Positions 35,881 through 50,060 are shown, counted from the stretch's first letter. The stretch: 64,000 nt of DNA from Solen grandis (GCA_021229015.1 CM037784.1:65065223-65129222), one strand, 5' to 3'. A program made the numbers and translations. The notes: generated by a model not told the origin, from the letters alone.

Positions 35881-37734
35881 CATCTGTTTTTCAATACAAT
35901 ATTATAGTTAATTTCCCATTTAAAGTTCAAGATTTCGTTAAGTTATAAATATTTTTACGAATATTCATGAGATAAAGGATTAATCAGTTAACAATAAATC
36001 AACACACGAACAAAAAATCATACAGCACTAATCAAATGAGTATTAGACAACTTCAATCATCAAAAAATAAAAATGAAAAGAAAATGGGCTTGTGATTTGA
36101 ATCAGCGGCCCTATTATTTGAAAAGGTTGGGCTGGTTTTACACGCTAGGCTAACCTAAAAAAAATGAGTACTGTACAAACATGAGAACCGTAAAGAAAGT
36201 TTTACGTCTTCCTATTTCGTCCATTTTGATAATATAAACCATGAGTGTACTTATTTTTGTACACACACAAAATGTTTTGAATTCCGTTTTTGTAAACTGC
36301 TCTACAGTTTATATATTTTGGGTCACATGACCACTTTGACGTCATGGATATGTGTTAGCAGAAAACATCTTTTAATCTTTCAATCAAATACGTCATATAT
36401 TTTCGTCTAGTATAATGTTTTAATAAGTTTTGTTTTTTATTTTCTAATTCGCTACTCTCAACCGTAAATAAAATATTTATCCCCTAACCATTCTCGTACA
36501 CACAGTAGAAATAAAAACAGAAAAAAAGTGTATAGGCCATGTCACCTGCATTGCAATATGTTAGTGATCAATTTTCATATTACAATAAAATGTATCAAGT
36601 ATTTTACATCCCGGAACCCAGTAGTTAGTCACTCATCTGTAAAACGTCTGAATTGTCAAAGAGAAAAATCTGTAAATAAATAAAAGGAGGATGAGTGGGA
36701 GAGAGGATAACTAACGTCTACTCTCTGTAATGCAGTAACTTCGAATGATTCTACTACCGCCTTACACATTACACATTTCCAGCACGACTATCTCGTGAAC
36801 TTAACACAGTGCTGAAAAGACTGATACGGGAATAAATATATATCAAGTTGTGTCTGCGAATCTAATCGACAAAGTTGATGAAAACAAAGTACGAACATCG
36901 GATAGATTGTGAAATAAATGGTGAATGGAAAGTTAAAATTGTCATAATTTGATTTTAATTTTACTGATATGACTTGGAGTATTCCTATACTTTGGTGGTA
37001 GTGGTACAATGATGGTTATTTCTCTGTTCTTCTCTCCTTCCTGAACAAACATGAACTGATGCTTATTGGAATGCTAAATACAAAATGTAGCACGCTTTTT
37101 TGATCATTTCGGGACACAATAAAAACAAACAAAAATATCAAATGAAAAGCAGGGAATATAATACATAGAAATAGAATTATGGAAATTAGAAGTGCATATC
37201 TTTCCTGCATAAATCTAATTTTGGCTTTCTAAATTTTCTTTTCATTCCAAAAATATTTTTATTGTCAGTTCATAGTTACAAATTTGTTTTTAAATTTGAA
37301 TTAAGTTTTATTGTAAACTATTTCATTATATCAGAAAATCATTATCATATTAACAGAATTCTGTGATAACATTTTATCATATATCAGGTATTTTATGGCA
37401 TTATTATTTTTAGTAGTAGTAGTACCTCATGCACACTTCAAAGACATAACTATATAATTGTTTTGAAATACAATGGAAAAACAAACATACCATTAAAAAT
37501 ATCATATTTTTCGTACTAAAATTACACTAATATTCCCCTGAATGAACTTTGATGATCTAAAACATGTGAATTATTGTACTGTACATAGTTACTTGGCGGG
37601 TGTAAGAGTTGCACATTAGAAATGTTCGCCCCTTCAAAGACCTTACAAAGATGGGAGCTAGCGTGAGTCTCGTGAAGTCACGTCCTCATTAGCAAGAAAT
37701 GGTGTCCGTCATAAAATGACCTAACAGAACAGAA
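35881..37734. other. non-coding stretch
   Basis: I see no gene or repeat that can be supported. Confidence 0.5.
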
Positions 37735-38265
37735 CAGAACAAAATCTTTATTAACTTGTTCTATATGTACATCGTTAATCATATACAAAATAAATATATT
37801 CACGCACCCAAATCATGTTCACAAATTTATCAATAATGATAATATAAATCTAAACATCACTATAAATGAGAGGATGAGCTGGTAACTAAACATAATATCA
37901 TCTATTTATCAAAACATTTCTACGATTAAAGGCTATTTTAATATTTTTTTTTTTTTAAATTAAGTTGTTTTTTTCTGAACACCTTAACAATTCCAAAAGT
38001 TTATACATGTTGGGTCTAATATAATAGCATTTTTGATATAAGTGCGTCTTATATCATCAAAGGCTGGACATTTACAAATACAATGAAATTCATCATCTAT
38101 ATCATTTAAATCACAATACACACAAAATACGATAACAATTTTAGCCATTTCGACAAAATAATCGATACCAAGTCAACGATCTTATTAAAAACATGAATAC
38201 AAATACGTATATTGTGATTTCTCTTAAAATTGGGGAAATATAGCCAATTTTCTTTCACCACAGCA
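37735..38265 (-). mobile_element. LINE 3' fragment
   Basis: On the minus strand a C-terminal ORF2 zinc-knuckle is readable: FCVYCDLNDIDDEFHCICKC, then PAFDDIRRTYIK. This matches the order C..C, E(F/Y)H...C found at 61.98-62.25 kb. The 3' end is AATAAAGATTTTGTTCTG with three TTCTG units. The fragment is 5'-truncated and its frame is not open throughout. Confidence 0.7.
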
Positions 38266-38357
38266 GACTGGTGACAGTGGTGATATGAAATATATCACTC
38301 ACTGCACGTGCGGGGACGATATGAAATATATTCAACTGATAGAACTAAGTAACCCTA

Positions 38358-38530
38358 TAGACCACCAAAATGTTTTAAGTGTCGGGAACGATTTCCTTTT
38401 TTTGACATGCAATAAATTAGGATTTGACAATTCTGTTGTTTAACGGAAATAATTTGAAACTGAAATCACAATATACAAAAACATTGGCCGTTATGGACTT
38501 TTTTCACGTATCCGTAATACTGTCCGTTAT
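38358..38530 (+). repeat. mosaic module P, copy 1
   Basis: Matches 41596-41728 and 42244-42325 in the same orientation: GACCACCAAAATGTTTTAA, CACGGAAATAA-type blocks, and ATACAAAAACATTGGC.GTTA. The second copy is split by about 515 bases. Confidence 0.85.
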
Positions 38531-38539
38531 CAAATGAGG

Positions 38540-38760
38540 GGCATTATTGGGGAAAGATGAAATGCAAGCCGAGACTCAGAAGGAGAATGTGTGTGAAGAG
38601 ATGGAAGTAGGACTTATTCTCAAAAAAGAGAGACATCGCAGGAGAGATAGAAAAGAAAAACGTCGAGGAAAAAAAATACTGTTAGCGAAGAAGAGACTTT
38701 TACAAAGGGAATAGTTATGTTTGAGAGGGAGTGACTGTTGTATTATTTGATGAAAGAGAG
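38540..38760 (+). repeat. mosaic module A, copy 1
   Basis: Inverted relative to 45770-45965. Shared blocks, read on the minus strand here, include CACACATTCTCCTTC, CATTTCAT.TTTCCCCAATA and TGTAAAAGTCTCTT. Confidence 0.85.
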
Positions 38761-38819
38761 ATTTTCAGTGGGAAGATAATACAAATGAAGTGAAGAGAGT
38801 ACAAAGATTTGGAGATAGA

Positions 38820-39340
38820 TATATATATTTTTTAAAGAGACTATACAGCAAGAAAGTTTAAAGAGAACACTTAGCATGAGATCACACGACCAGGATCATG
38901 CTTGAATTGAGACCTAAACCGTACAACGGTAGAGGCCGATTGAGTTCGCCTTAAGCGAACATTAAGGAAAGTCTGCATTGTGCAGAAACTTACTTGGGGC
39001 CTAATTTCTCTCTCTTTCATAATCTTTATATTCAGATATTTTTGTTTTTTCATGAAAATAAATATATTTCTTTGAGCATCTATTATTTTGTTTAATTATT
39101 TTATATACAGAGTTATTTTACTTTCCAGAAGCTCAACAATATACAACTAGCTAACTCAGTAATAACAAAATAGAGCTTATTTTGGTGTTTTTCCCCCCAA
39201 CGAAATGGATCGTTTTATTAAACAGCCCCAGGATAATTTTATAGGTGTTCTAATTCCAATGTGGCGCAGTGGTAGCGACTCCGACTACCACTCCTCTCAG
39301 TATTACTCCGCGTGGGTTCGAAACCCTGATGTGAAAATAA
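38820..39340 (+). repeat. mosaic module B/C, copy 1
   Basis: Direct match to 45020-45735: GCATGAGA, GAGACCTAAACC, GCCTTAAGCGAAC.TTAAGG, GTGCAGAAACTTACTTGGGG, then CAACTAGCTAACTCAGTAAT, and a tRNA-like segment at the right end. Confidence 0.88.
39258..39328 (+). repeat. tRNA-like segment (A and B boxes)
   Basis: A-box-like GTGGCGCAGTGGTAGCG and B box GGGTTCGAAACCC, 71 bases. The match at 45654-45726 shows it is part of a dispersed repeat. Stem pairing is too poor for a working tRNA. Confidence 0.65.
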
Positions 39341-39530
39341 AAATTAACAGATTATTTATTTTATTGGCTATTTAACTTAATTTGTTACTTTGTAAAAATA
39401 TTATGATATTTTAGTAGTTCATTTATTTTAATTATTTATTTATTTTATTTTATTTTTGTTGTTGTTGTTGTTTTGTTGTGTTCTTTTTTCATTTGTTTTC
39501 CATTTTCTTTTCATTACTCTAACAGTTCCG
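39341..39530. repeat. T-rich spacer with (TTG)n
   Basis: AT-rich filler between modules C and D, with a short TTG run at 39457-39473. Confidence 0.6.
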
Positions 39531-39790
39531 TGTGTACTTGATATAACTGATCCGTTTGAACTTGCCCTAACTTCTCCTTGTGATTGTAATGTTGACTATA
39601 GACTCCGTGAGATTCCACTCTTACCTGTTCAAATGGGAAACAACCCGAAATGAATATTAACGATTGTCTGGCACTGCGATTCTGTAGTATGTTGTTTTGT
39701 GGAATTATTAATTTCCACTTATAAAGGAGTGCGATATTTAGCGTTGATGTTGCGACACATAGCGGTAGTGCATTTTTTTTGCGACACACA
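39531..39790 (-). repeat. module D (foldback arm), inverted copy
   Basis: The reverse complement of the left arm region 42645-42960: two TCGCA-type units, AGTGGAAATTAATAAT, CAACATACTACAGAATC, TTAATATTCATTTCG, GTAAGAGTGGAATCTCACGG, then two or three 24-bp-type units. It differs by a 13-base insertion in the middle. Confidence 0.88.
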
Positions 39791-40319
39791 CATATATAAT
39801 TACATTAATATATATAAATGAGAAAGTTTGAATTCATGAAAAATCTAGTTGGACGTTTAGACGTTCTTCTTATCACTTATCGTATCGTCGAACCTTAAAC
39901 TAGAATCTTATTACTGTCTGATTACTGATTACTGTTTAAATTGAAACATGAGGAATTGTTCAAAGCAAATAAATTGATTATTGTTATAACTGTTCTGTAT
40001 CAATATACGACAGAAACACTATCTCCACTTTTAAAAAAGGGGGACTATTATTCCCATTCCCCATTATATTGAATAATCTCCCTTTACCTATAACCGATTA
40101 AAAAGATGATATCATGCTTGTTTAATCTCTTCGTAGGAGAATTCATCTAAACAATTAAGTTTAATCATATATCGAACAGAATCGTTATCTAATTTGAATA
40201 ATCCTTTAAAATGGTAGAGTTGAGCATTTATATCTAGCTCGTCCTATATATTATTTTGCTTTTTGTATTGTTGCTTTACTTTATCCCAAAATTGCTTTGG
40301 TTGGTTTTTTCGCTAAAGT

Positions 40320-40357
40320 GTGTGTGTGTGTGTGTGGTTGTTTGTTGTTGTTGTTGC

Positions 40358-40390
<33 letters not shown>
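40320..40390. repeat. (GT)n plus (TTG)n microsatellite
   Basis: (GT)8 at 40320-40336 followed by TTG repeats to 40390, directly left of the element beginning near 40399. Confidence 0.92.
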
Positions 40391-40398
40391 ATCTTATT

Positions 40399-40968
40399 AG
40401 CTCACCTGAGCACTTGTGCTCAGGATGAGCTTTTGTGACCGCCTTTTGTTCGTCGTCCGTCGTCAACAATTGCTTGTGAAACTCAGAGGCCAGTTTTGAA
40501 TTAAAATTGGTAATATCTCGGATGAGTTCGAAATTGAATCATGGTGGGTCAAAAACTAGGTCACAAGGTCAAATCTTTGGGGGAAAAAACAAACTGTGAA
40601 CACTCTAGAAGCCATAGATTTAGCCCAATTGGTCAGGATGTCTGTCTACATGAAATCTCGGATGAGTTCAAAACTGGATCACATGGGGTCAAAAAGTAGG
40701 TCACCAGGGCAAATTTAAGAAAAGCCTTGTGAACGCTCTAGAGGCTACTTTTTTTGTCCCAGTCTTCATTAAACTTGATAAGAATGATGACTGCATAAAA
40801 TCCCAGATAAGTGCAAATTTAGGTAGGATCAAAATCTAGGTCACTTAGTCAAATGTTATAAAAACATTGCAAACACTTTAGATGCGACATTTTTTGTAAT
40901 CATGCCTAACACAGCAATCTTACTCAGGTGAGCGACCCAGGGCCATCTTGGCCCTATTGTTTTTTTGT
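40399..40968. mobile_element. element with AGCTCACCTGAG / CTCAGGTGAGCG ends
   Basis: Left end AGCTCACCTGAG, right part CTCAGGTGAGCG (inverted with one mismatch), then the near-palindrome GGGCCATCTTGGCCC and a TTGTTT end. The internal phrase AAA..TAGGTCAC.AGGTCAAA recurs three times. The right end is shared with the element at 6849-7183. Non-coding. Confidence 0.7.
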
Positions 40969-41595
40969 TGTTGTTGTTTTGTGTGTGTGGGTTTTTTTTC
41001 TTTTTTTTTTTCTTTTTTTTTTTCTTTTTTTATTTGCAATTTTCTGTTTCGTACTGTTAAACGATTTTTTGCGTCAATGAATGCACGTCTGTACTCCTCG
41101 TGTATTTTATTTCCTCGCTATATTGAATCCTTACGCGCATTCCTGCAATCGGAATTAAACCACTGATTTTTTTTTTTTTTTTTTAAATTTTCTTGCATGA
41201 AGTTTACACTGAACTTGATTTAATATTGTTTTAACTTCCGTATGCAATCCACATTTTGTTGCAGATCATCTGTTATTCGTTTGATTTCTCGTCCCTTACT
41301 AGTTAACAATTAATTCAATTAAATCGTGAATTCGCCTGTATATTCCTAGATGCATCCGTCTGTTTTGGGGTTTGAATTTACCCCAATATGTTGTTTTCTT
41401 TCTTTTATGTTTATGTTTATCTCTCTTTGGTAAACTCTGATGGATTTTAAAAATTCGGATATGAACTAACAAAGGGAAGTAATATCAAATCATTCAAGAA
41501 AAAACAAACCATCTGTATTCATTGGTTTGCATGAAATAAGTTGATGTATCCCGGATCGGTGATCCGGAATCCGGCGTACAACTCTAACAGCACCG
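40969..41595. other. T-rich non-coding stretch
   Basis: Long T runs at 40980-41030 and 41167-41185. No gene. Confidence 0.55.
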
Positions 41596-42325
41596 TGGAC
41601 CACCAAAATGTTTTAAATATCGAGCCACCAAGAACGATTACCTTTTTTGAAATGCAATAAAATAGGAATTCTTGGCATTTAGATAAAGACAATTCTGTAG
41701 TTTCACGGAAATAAATTGAATTTGAAATCACAGTTTGTTCATCTGCTACGTCACCAATTTATGCACTCGTGATTCGTTAACGGAGACTTACAGAGTGTCT
41801 ATGGAAAATTGACGAGGATATGCGGAATATGCATATTTAGTTTATTTTTGTAAACAATGAACTTAAGTAAAAGGTTCTGTCTTATTAATACATTGTAGTA
41901 TTGTTGTCGTCATCGTGTATGTACAGATTGCATCTCGTTACAAATCTGTAACACACACACACACACTTTGCTTTTCTGTCCGGAGAATATCATATCATAT
42001 ACTGTTTTTGTAAGCATAATGAGCCTTTATTGTTTATTGCTTACTTTCTCTTTCATACCCACTTACCGTCTTATGCCAAAGTAGTTTATAAGTTTAAACA
42101 TCTACATCTATTTGTGAACTTAAGGATGATTTGAAACAAATCAAAGGTATTCTGCTGTTTCGAAAAGCGGCTGTAAAAAATAAGAATAAAATCAAAATTT
42201 CATTTTTTTATTGGATACGACGCTTCTGTATATAAATATATACTCTTATACAAAAACATTGGCAGTTATGGACTTTTTTCATGTATCCGTTATTTATCCT
42301 TAATACTGTCCGTTAGGATTAATTT
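41596..42325 (+). repeat. mosaic module P, copy 2, interrupted by repeat R
   Basis: Homology to 38358-38530 runs to GAAATCACA at about 41728 and resumes at ATACAAAAACATTGGC near 42250. The intervening about 515 bases include repeat R (41729-42030), also found alone at 10690-11010, and (AC)n at 41950-41966. Copy 1 shows the unoccupied arrangement. Confidence 0.82.
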
Positions 42326-42644
42326 CAACTTGAAAGTGAATGTCTTAGGATTAAAAAATATTTGACGATATATAGTATATAATGTCAAGAAAAAAACAAA
42401 GCACTCGTTAGCAAACCCGTTAGGGAGCCTCCCCAGGCAAAAAGTATTGCAGGTCAAACCAAGGAGACGTCGAGAGGGGTTAGCATAAATTGAAATAACT
42501 TGTTTTCCAATCGACGCAAAATAAATGTTTTAAGTAATTAAACTAATCATTTGGTGGGTTCAATACATGACCGAATTATACCAACTTCGTAAAATGCTAT
42601 TGTTTCAGCCCCTTCGGGAGTAACCTTGGAGTCGAGTTTGTAGC

Positions 42645-42783
42645 AACGTTAAATGTCGCATCAACGCTAGATGTCGCACTTGACGTTATATGTCGCAAGG
42701 CTGACGCTAAATGTCGCAACCAACGCTAAATGTCGCAAAATCTCGTGACGTTATATGTCGCAGCATCAACGCTAAATGTCGCA
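42645..42783 (+). repeat. seven-copy ACGYTAxATGTCGCA repeat
   Basis: Seven units of the type (C/T)(A/G)ACGCTAAATGTCGCA spaced 16-24 bases apart lie just outside the foldback arm. Units alternate between ACGCTAAATG and ACGTTATATG forms. Two decayed units are at the matching place near 39745-39790. Confidence 0.9.
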
Positions 42784-42905
42784 AGTGGAAATTAATAATC
42801 CCACTGAACAACATACTACAGAATCAATCGTTAATATTCATTTCGAGTTGTTTCCCTTTTGAATAGGTAAGAGTGGAATCTCACGGAGACTATAGTCAAC
42901 CGTGC

Positions 42906-44765
42906 AAACACACGGAACAGTTAGGGCAAGTTTAAATGGAGCAGTTAGGGCAAGTTTAGATGGAACAGTTAGAGCAAGTTCACACGGAACAGTTTGGGCA
43001 AGTCTAAATGGAGCAGTTAGGGCAAGTTTAGATGGAACAGTTAGAGCAAGTTCACACGGAACAGTTAGGGCAAGTTTAAATGGAGAAGTTAGGGCAAGTT
43101 TAGATGGAACAGTTAGAGCAAGTTCACACGGAACAGTTTGGGCAAGTTTAAATGGAGCAGTTAGGGCAAGTTTAGATGGAAACAGTTAGAGCAAGTTTAC
43201 ACGGAACAGTTTGGGCAAGTTTAAATGGAGCAGTAAGGGCAAGTTTAGTTGGAACAGTTAGAGCAAGTTCACACGGAACAGTTTGGGCAAGTTTAAATGG
43301 ACAGTAGAATTTAACAAGTTTAATGGAACAGTTAGAGCAAGTTCACACGGAGCAGTTAGTGCAAGTTTAAATGGAACAGTTAGAGGAATTTCACACGGAA
43401 CAGTTTGGGCAAGTTTAAATGGAGCAGTTAGGGCAAGTTTAGTTGGAACAGTTAGAGCAAGTTCACACGAAGCAGTTAGGGCAAGTTTAAATGGAGCAGT
43501 TAAGGCAAGTTTAGTTGGAAACAGTTAGAGCAAGTTCACACGGAACAGTTTGGGCAAGTTTAAATGGAGCAGTTAGGGCAAGTTTAGTTGGAACAGTTAG
43601 AGCAAGTTCACACGAAACAGTTAGGGCAAGTTTAAATGGAGCAGTTAGGCAAGTTTAGATGGAACAGTTAGAGCAAGTTCACACGGAGCAGTTAGGGCAA
43701 GTTTAAATGGAACAGTTAGAGCAAGTTCACAAAGAGCAGTTAAGTCAAGTTTAAATGGAACAGTTAGAGCAAGTTCACACGGAACAGTTTGGGCAAGTTT
43801 AAATGGTGGACAGTTAGGGCAAGTTTATTGGAACAGTTAGGCAAGTTAGGAACAGTTGGCAAGTTAAGGACAGTTGGGCAAGTTTATGGAAGTTAGGAGT
43901 TACACGAATTGGCAAGTTTAAATGGAGCAGTTAAGGAAGTTTAGTGGAAATTAGAGCAATTACACGGAACAGTTTGGGCAAGTTTAAATGGAGCAGTAAG
44001 GGAATTTAACACTTAGGGCAAGTTTAAATGGAACAGTTAGAGCAAGTTCACACGGAGCAGTTAGTGCAAGTTTAAATGGAACAGTTAGAGGAATTTCACA
44101 CGGAACAGTTTGGGCAAGTTTAAATGGAACAGTTAGAGCAAGTTCACACGGAGCAGTTAGTGCAAGTTTAAATGGAACAGTTAGAGGAATTTCACACGGA
44201 ACAGTTTGGGCAAGTTTAAATGGAGCAGTTAAGGCAAGTTTAGTTGGAACAGTTAGAGCAAGTTCACACGAAGCAGTTAGGGCAAGTTTAAATGGAGCAG
44301 TTAAGGCAAGTTTAGTTGGAACAGTTAGAGCAAGTTCACACGGAGCAGTTAGGGCAAGTTTAAATGGAACAGTTAGAGCAAGTTCACACGGAACAGTTTG
44401 GGCAAGTTTAAATGGAACAGTTAGGGGAATTTCACACGGAACAGTTTGGGCAAGTTTAAATGGAGCAGTTAGGGCAAGTTTAAATGGAACAGTTAGAGGA
44501 ATTTCACACGGAACAGTTTGGGCAAGTTTAAATGGAGCAGTTAGGGCAAGTTTAGTTGGAACAGTTAGAGCAAGTTCACACGGAGCAGTTTGGGCAAGTT
44601 TAAATGGAGCAGTTAAGGCAAGTTTAGTTGGAACAGTTAGAGCAAGTTCACACGGAACAGTTTGGGCAAGTTTAAATGGAGCAGTTAAGGCAAGTTAGAG
44701 AATTAGAGCAAGTTAACGGGGGCAAGTTTAAATGGAACAGTTAGAGCAAGTTCACAAGAAACAGG
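42906..44765 (+). repeat. 24-bp minisatellite with 72-bp higher-order unit
   Basis: About 75 units of GGAACAGTTAGAGCAAGTTC-type sequence fall into three variants: one ends TCACAC, one has GTTTGGGCAAGTTTAAAT, one has GAGCAGTTAGGGCAAGTTTAG. They often run in that order, giving a 72-bp period. Because 24 is a multiple of three, stretches stay open and read as an 8-residue repeat (GTVRASSH, GTVWASLN, GAVRASLD). Single-base indels break every such frame. A degraded patch lies at 43800-44010. Confidence 0.93.
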
Positions 44766-45257
44766 TTGGGCAAGATCACGCGGGAAAATGAATTTTCTAT
44801 ACTCTATCTTCACTACATTTGTTTCTTCTTCCCCCTGAAAAAAAAATTAATGAGTAATGGTTGTATGCACCTTTTACAAATTAAAAGTACAAATGATTAT
44901 GCAGCTCAGTGGATGAAATGTAGGTCCTTTTCAAAACATAAAGAAATGAACGATCAAAATAGAATAATATTATTACAAAGTACAAATTCAGTTAAATAGC
45001 CAGTAAAATATATAGTCAGATAATTATTTTACGAAAGAGACTCTCTAACAAGACAGTTTTAAATGAATTAAGAAAAAAACAAAAAAACAAAGAAAGATTA
45101 ACACTTTGCATGAGAGCCTACTACCAGAAACATGCTTGACTTGAGACCTAAACCATACAAGGGTAAAGGTCGATTGAGTTTGCCTTAAGCGAACGTTAAG
45201 GAAAGTCTGCAATGTGCAGAAACTTACTTGGGGCCTGACTTCTCTCTCTCTCGTAAT

Positions 45258-45410
45258 CCACACTTTATAGTTTGATAGTTTGATAGTTTTATTTCAAAGA
45301 GCCAGAAGGTCGTTCGACCCATGCGGCAAACATAAAATTACATAATATGAACATTATATACCTCACTTGTAATATCTTTTGAACGGGTACTAAATTGGTT
45401 CTACATTCAA
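45258..45410 (-). mobile_element. LINE-type 3' end inserted in module B/C
   Basis: About 150 bases absent from the matching site near 39025. The minus strand ends GAAATAAAACTATCAAAC followed by repeated CTATCAAA units, like the other LINE ends in the window (AATAAA then a short tandem repeat). Confidence 0.6.
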
Positions 45411-45549
45411 ATGGTTTTGTTTTTCATGAAAATAATATATTTCTTTGAACACCTATTATTTCGTTGCATTATGTTATATACAGAGTTATTTTACTTTCTA
45501 GAAGCTCAACAAAATACAACTAGCTAACTCAGTAATAACAAAATAGAAC

Positions 45550-45593
<44 letters not shown>

Positions 45594-45653
45594 TATTAAA
45601 CAGCCCAAGGATAATGTTATAGTTATTCTAATTCCATTTTATAATAAGACTCA

Positions 45654-45726
45654 GAAGTGGCGGAGTGGTAGCGACTCTGTCTACCACTCCTCTCAGTATC
45701 ACTCCGCGTGGTTTCGAAACCCTTAG
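45654..45726 (+). repeat. tRNA-like segment, copy 2
   Basis: A-box-like GTGGCGGAGTGGTAGCG and B box GGTTTCGAAACCC. Same repeat as 39258-39328. Confidence 0.6.
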
Positions 45727-45769
45727 CTCAAAATCTTTATACTCTATCCTCATTCCATTTGTTTCTATT

Positions 45770-45965
45770 TTCCTCTCTCTTTCTTCAAATAATGCAACAG
45801 TCACCCTGTAAAAGTCTCTTATTCACTTGCATTTTTTTTTTCTTTTCTATCGTTCTCTTTCTTGAAAATAAGTGATGCATCCATCTCTTTACACACATTC
45901 TCCTTCAAAGTCTCAGCTTACATTTCATTTTTCCCCAATAATGTCCCTTAGTCCTTATTTATCAA
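45770..45965 (-). repeat. mosaic module A, copy 2 (inverted)
   Basis: The reverse complement of 38540-38760, with several short deletions. It lies between module B/C and the right foldback arm. Confidence 0.85.
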
Positions 45966-46311
45966 GAAGCCGGTCGCACGTGTTTTAATGTCTTGAGAGA
46001 AGAACCTGGGGAATATAAGAAATGTAGTGAGCTACCGGTAGAGAATTTGATAGAGAAAATAGTTAATGAAATGGAATCTCGCTATTTGAAGAAAGAAGGA
46101 TTGCAAGAGGGAAGAACTTGCTCTAACTTTTCCGTGTGAACTTGTCCTAACTGTTCCGTTTTAACTTGCCCTAACTGTTCCGTTTTAACTTGCCCTAACT
46201 GCTCCGTCTTGTCCTAACTGCTCCGTGTGTTTGTACTGTTGACTATACTCTCCGTGAGATTCCAGTCTTACCTATTCAAAAGGAAACACCTCGAAATGAA
46301 TATTAACGATA

Positions 46312-46372
46312 ATAGCGAGCCCACGACCTTCAGATCCGTGGTCATGTAGTGACCACTGTACCACGCCTTTTA
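46312..46372 (-). repeat. tRNA-like fragment next to the foldback arm
   Basis: The minus strand reads GTGGTACAGTGGTCACTACATG and later GGTCGTGGGCTCGCT, resembling A and B boxes with an anticodon-arm-like middle. It abuts the right arm exactly and is probably a SINE head fragment. Confidence 0.45.
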
Positions 46373-48714
<2,342 letters not shown>

Positions 48715-48924
48715 TTTGTTTGTTGGATTTATCGTCCCGTCGACAGTATTTCAGTCATTTGGAGACTAGGTCTACTTGAGACATAGTGCTGCAACACTGC
48801 AGTATCACACCGTAGACATGTGGCGTAATACCACACCCAGTCACATTACCCTGACAGGGAGCCAACTAGTCCTGGAACTACCCTTATATGTTGACCGCCA
48901 AACAAGAGAACTACACCATAACAG
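48715..48924 (-). mobile_element. SINE family 2, headless copy
   Basis: Contains, on the minus strand, the body blocks CAGGGTAATGTGACTGGGTG, GGTGTGATACTGCAGTGTTG and GACTGAAATACTGTCGACGG, then an AACAAACAAACAAA tail. The tRNA-like head is missing (5' truncation). Confidence 0.85.
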
Positions 48925-49380
48925 CTATTGTAATTGATGTTTAAGCTTTTTGAATTATAAAAGGTCCCAATCAATTTATTTATTTGAAGTCTTTAACTGA
49001 AACATTCGCCAACTATTTAACCAATATCATCTATTATTGTCCATTTCAATGCGGTGTTATTTCCCCCTTTGTGTTTTACATGAAGCTATTTAATGACTCT
49101 TTTATTAGTCAAATTTTAAAGAAATCACCACGTCCGCGCTGATATTAATGCTCTTTGGATCAATCCAAATAAGACCGACCATTCCTTGTTTCATGAATAT
49201 TGTTACACAAGTAAAAAAACATATTTTGATGCCAATGCTTGAGGGAGCTAACGACATACATAGACAGGCGGTATATGTTACTATCGTAAACGTTTTAGTT
49301 TTCTTGTCATATCAACAATCAACACTGAAATAGTGTCCTCAGTACTGCCAACATCCTTTAAACTAATTAAAAGAAAATTT

Positions 49381-49405
49381 ACCCCCCCCCACCCCCCCCC
49401 CCCCC
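49381..49405. repeat. poly(C) tract
   Basis: 24 C with single A interruptions. On the other strand it is a G run able to form a quadruplex. Confidence 0.9.
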
Positions 49406-50027
49406 ATCCCTCACCCGAATATATTATTTGTATTTGCACATCATTAATGGACGGACACATATCGTTTTAGAATTAAGATAACTTCCATAATGTCAACATA
49501 TGTATTTAAATGAATCTTGTGTATACCATTACCGTAAGTTATATAAAAGTTTAATGCTATACATAGCCGGCAGTCAGGTGAAAATCAGGGGATTATTATC
49601 AGACTGGATTAAATGGCACACTTAACAACAAATCACAATTCAAAATTAATTTCTTTTCTTATCTGATGCACAATGTGACTAGCTGCTATGGTACAACAAT
49701 GTATATAACAATCGCAACCAATCCCTTTTGTCCGTTTTGTGTACATCGCCCTTTCCGAAGAAACAATACCTTTTTTCCATTGATCATCAATTACATATAT
49801 TGTGATCAAAACCAAATATTTTAAGATAACCTAAGGCACAGAGTACTGGTACAACCCCAGGAACCATCGAGATGGATTGCTGTGAAATGTAAAAAATTTC
49901 TATCCATTCAACGGGGAAAAAAGAAGAACGCACAAATTCAAACTGATTTGGGTTTATGCTAGTTCCATAATTTAATTGGTTGGTCTTTAATTTATGATGA
50001 GTTCATAGGATAAATTGTTGTGCGAAC

Positions 50028-50031
<4 letters not shown>

Positions 50032-50060
<29 letters not shown>

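Larger units (their letters stand above)
45020..45735 (+). repeat. mosaic module B/C, copy 2
   Basis: Direct match to 38820-39340, enlarged by an insertion (45258-45410) and by a (TTG)n run (45551-45592). It ends in the second tRNA-like segment (45654-45726). Confidence 0.88.
42826..46310. mobile_element. foldback-like composite element
   Basis: The left arm (42826-42960) and right arm (46310-46105) are inverted copies. Both begin AATCGTTAATATTCATTTCGAG or nearly so, pass through GGTAAGA.TGGAATCTCACGG and enter 24-bp units AC(A/G)CGGA(A/G)CAGTTAGGRCAAG. Between them lie the main minisatellite, module B/C, and an inverted module A. Long inverted ends made partly of tandem repeats are the hallmark of foldback elements. 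No transposase and no clear target duplication are visible, so mobility is inferred from the copies. Confidence 0.55.

Noticed and set aside
42902..43528. Open frames encoding an 8-residue repeat peptide (GTVRASSH-type)
   Set aside because: They are the minisatellite read in one frame. Single-base indels break every frame and there is no splice or start context.
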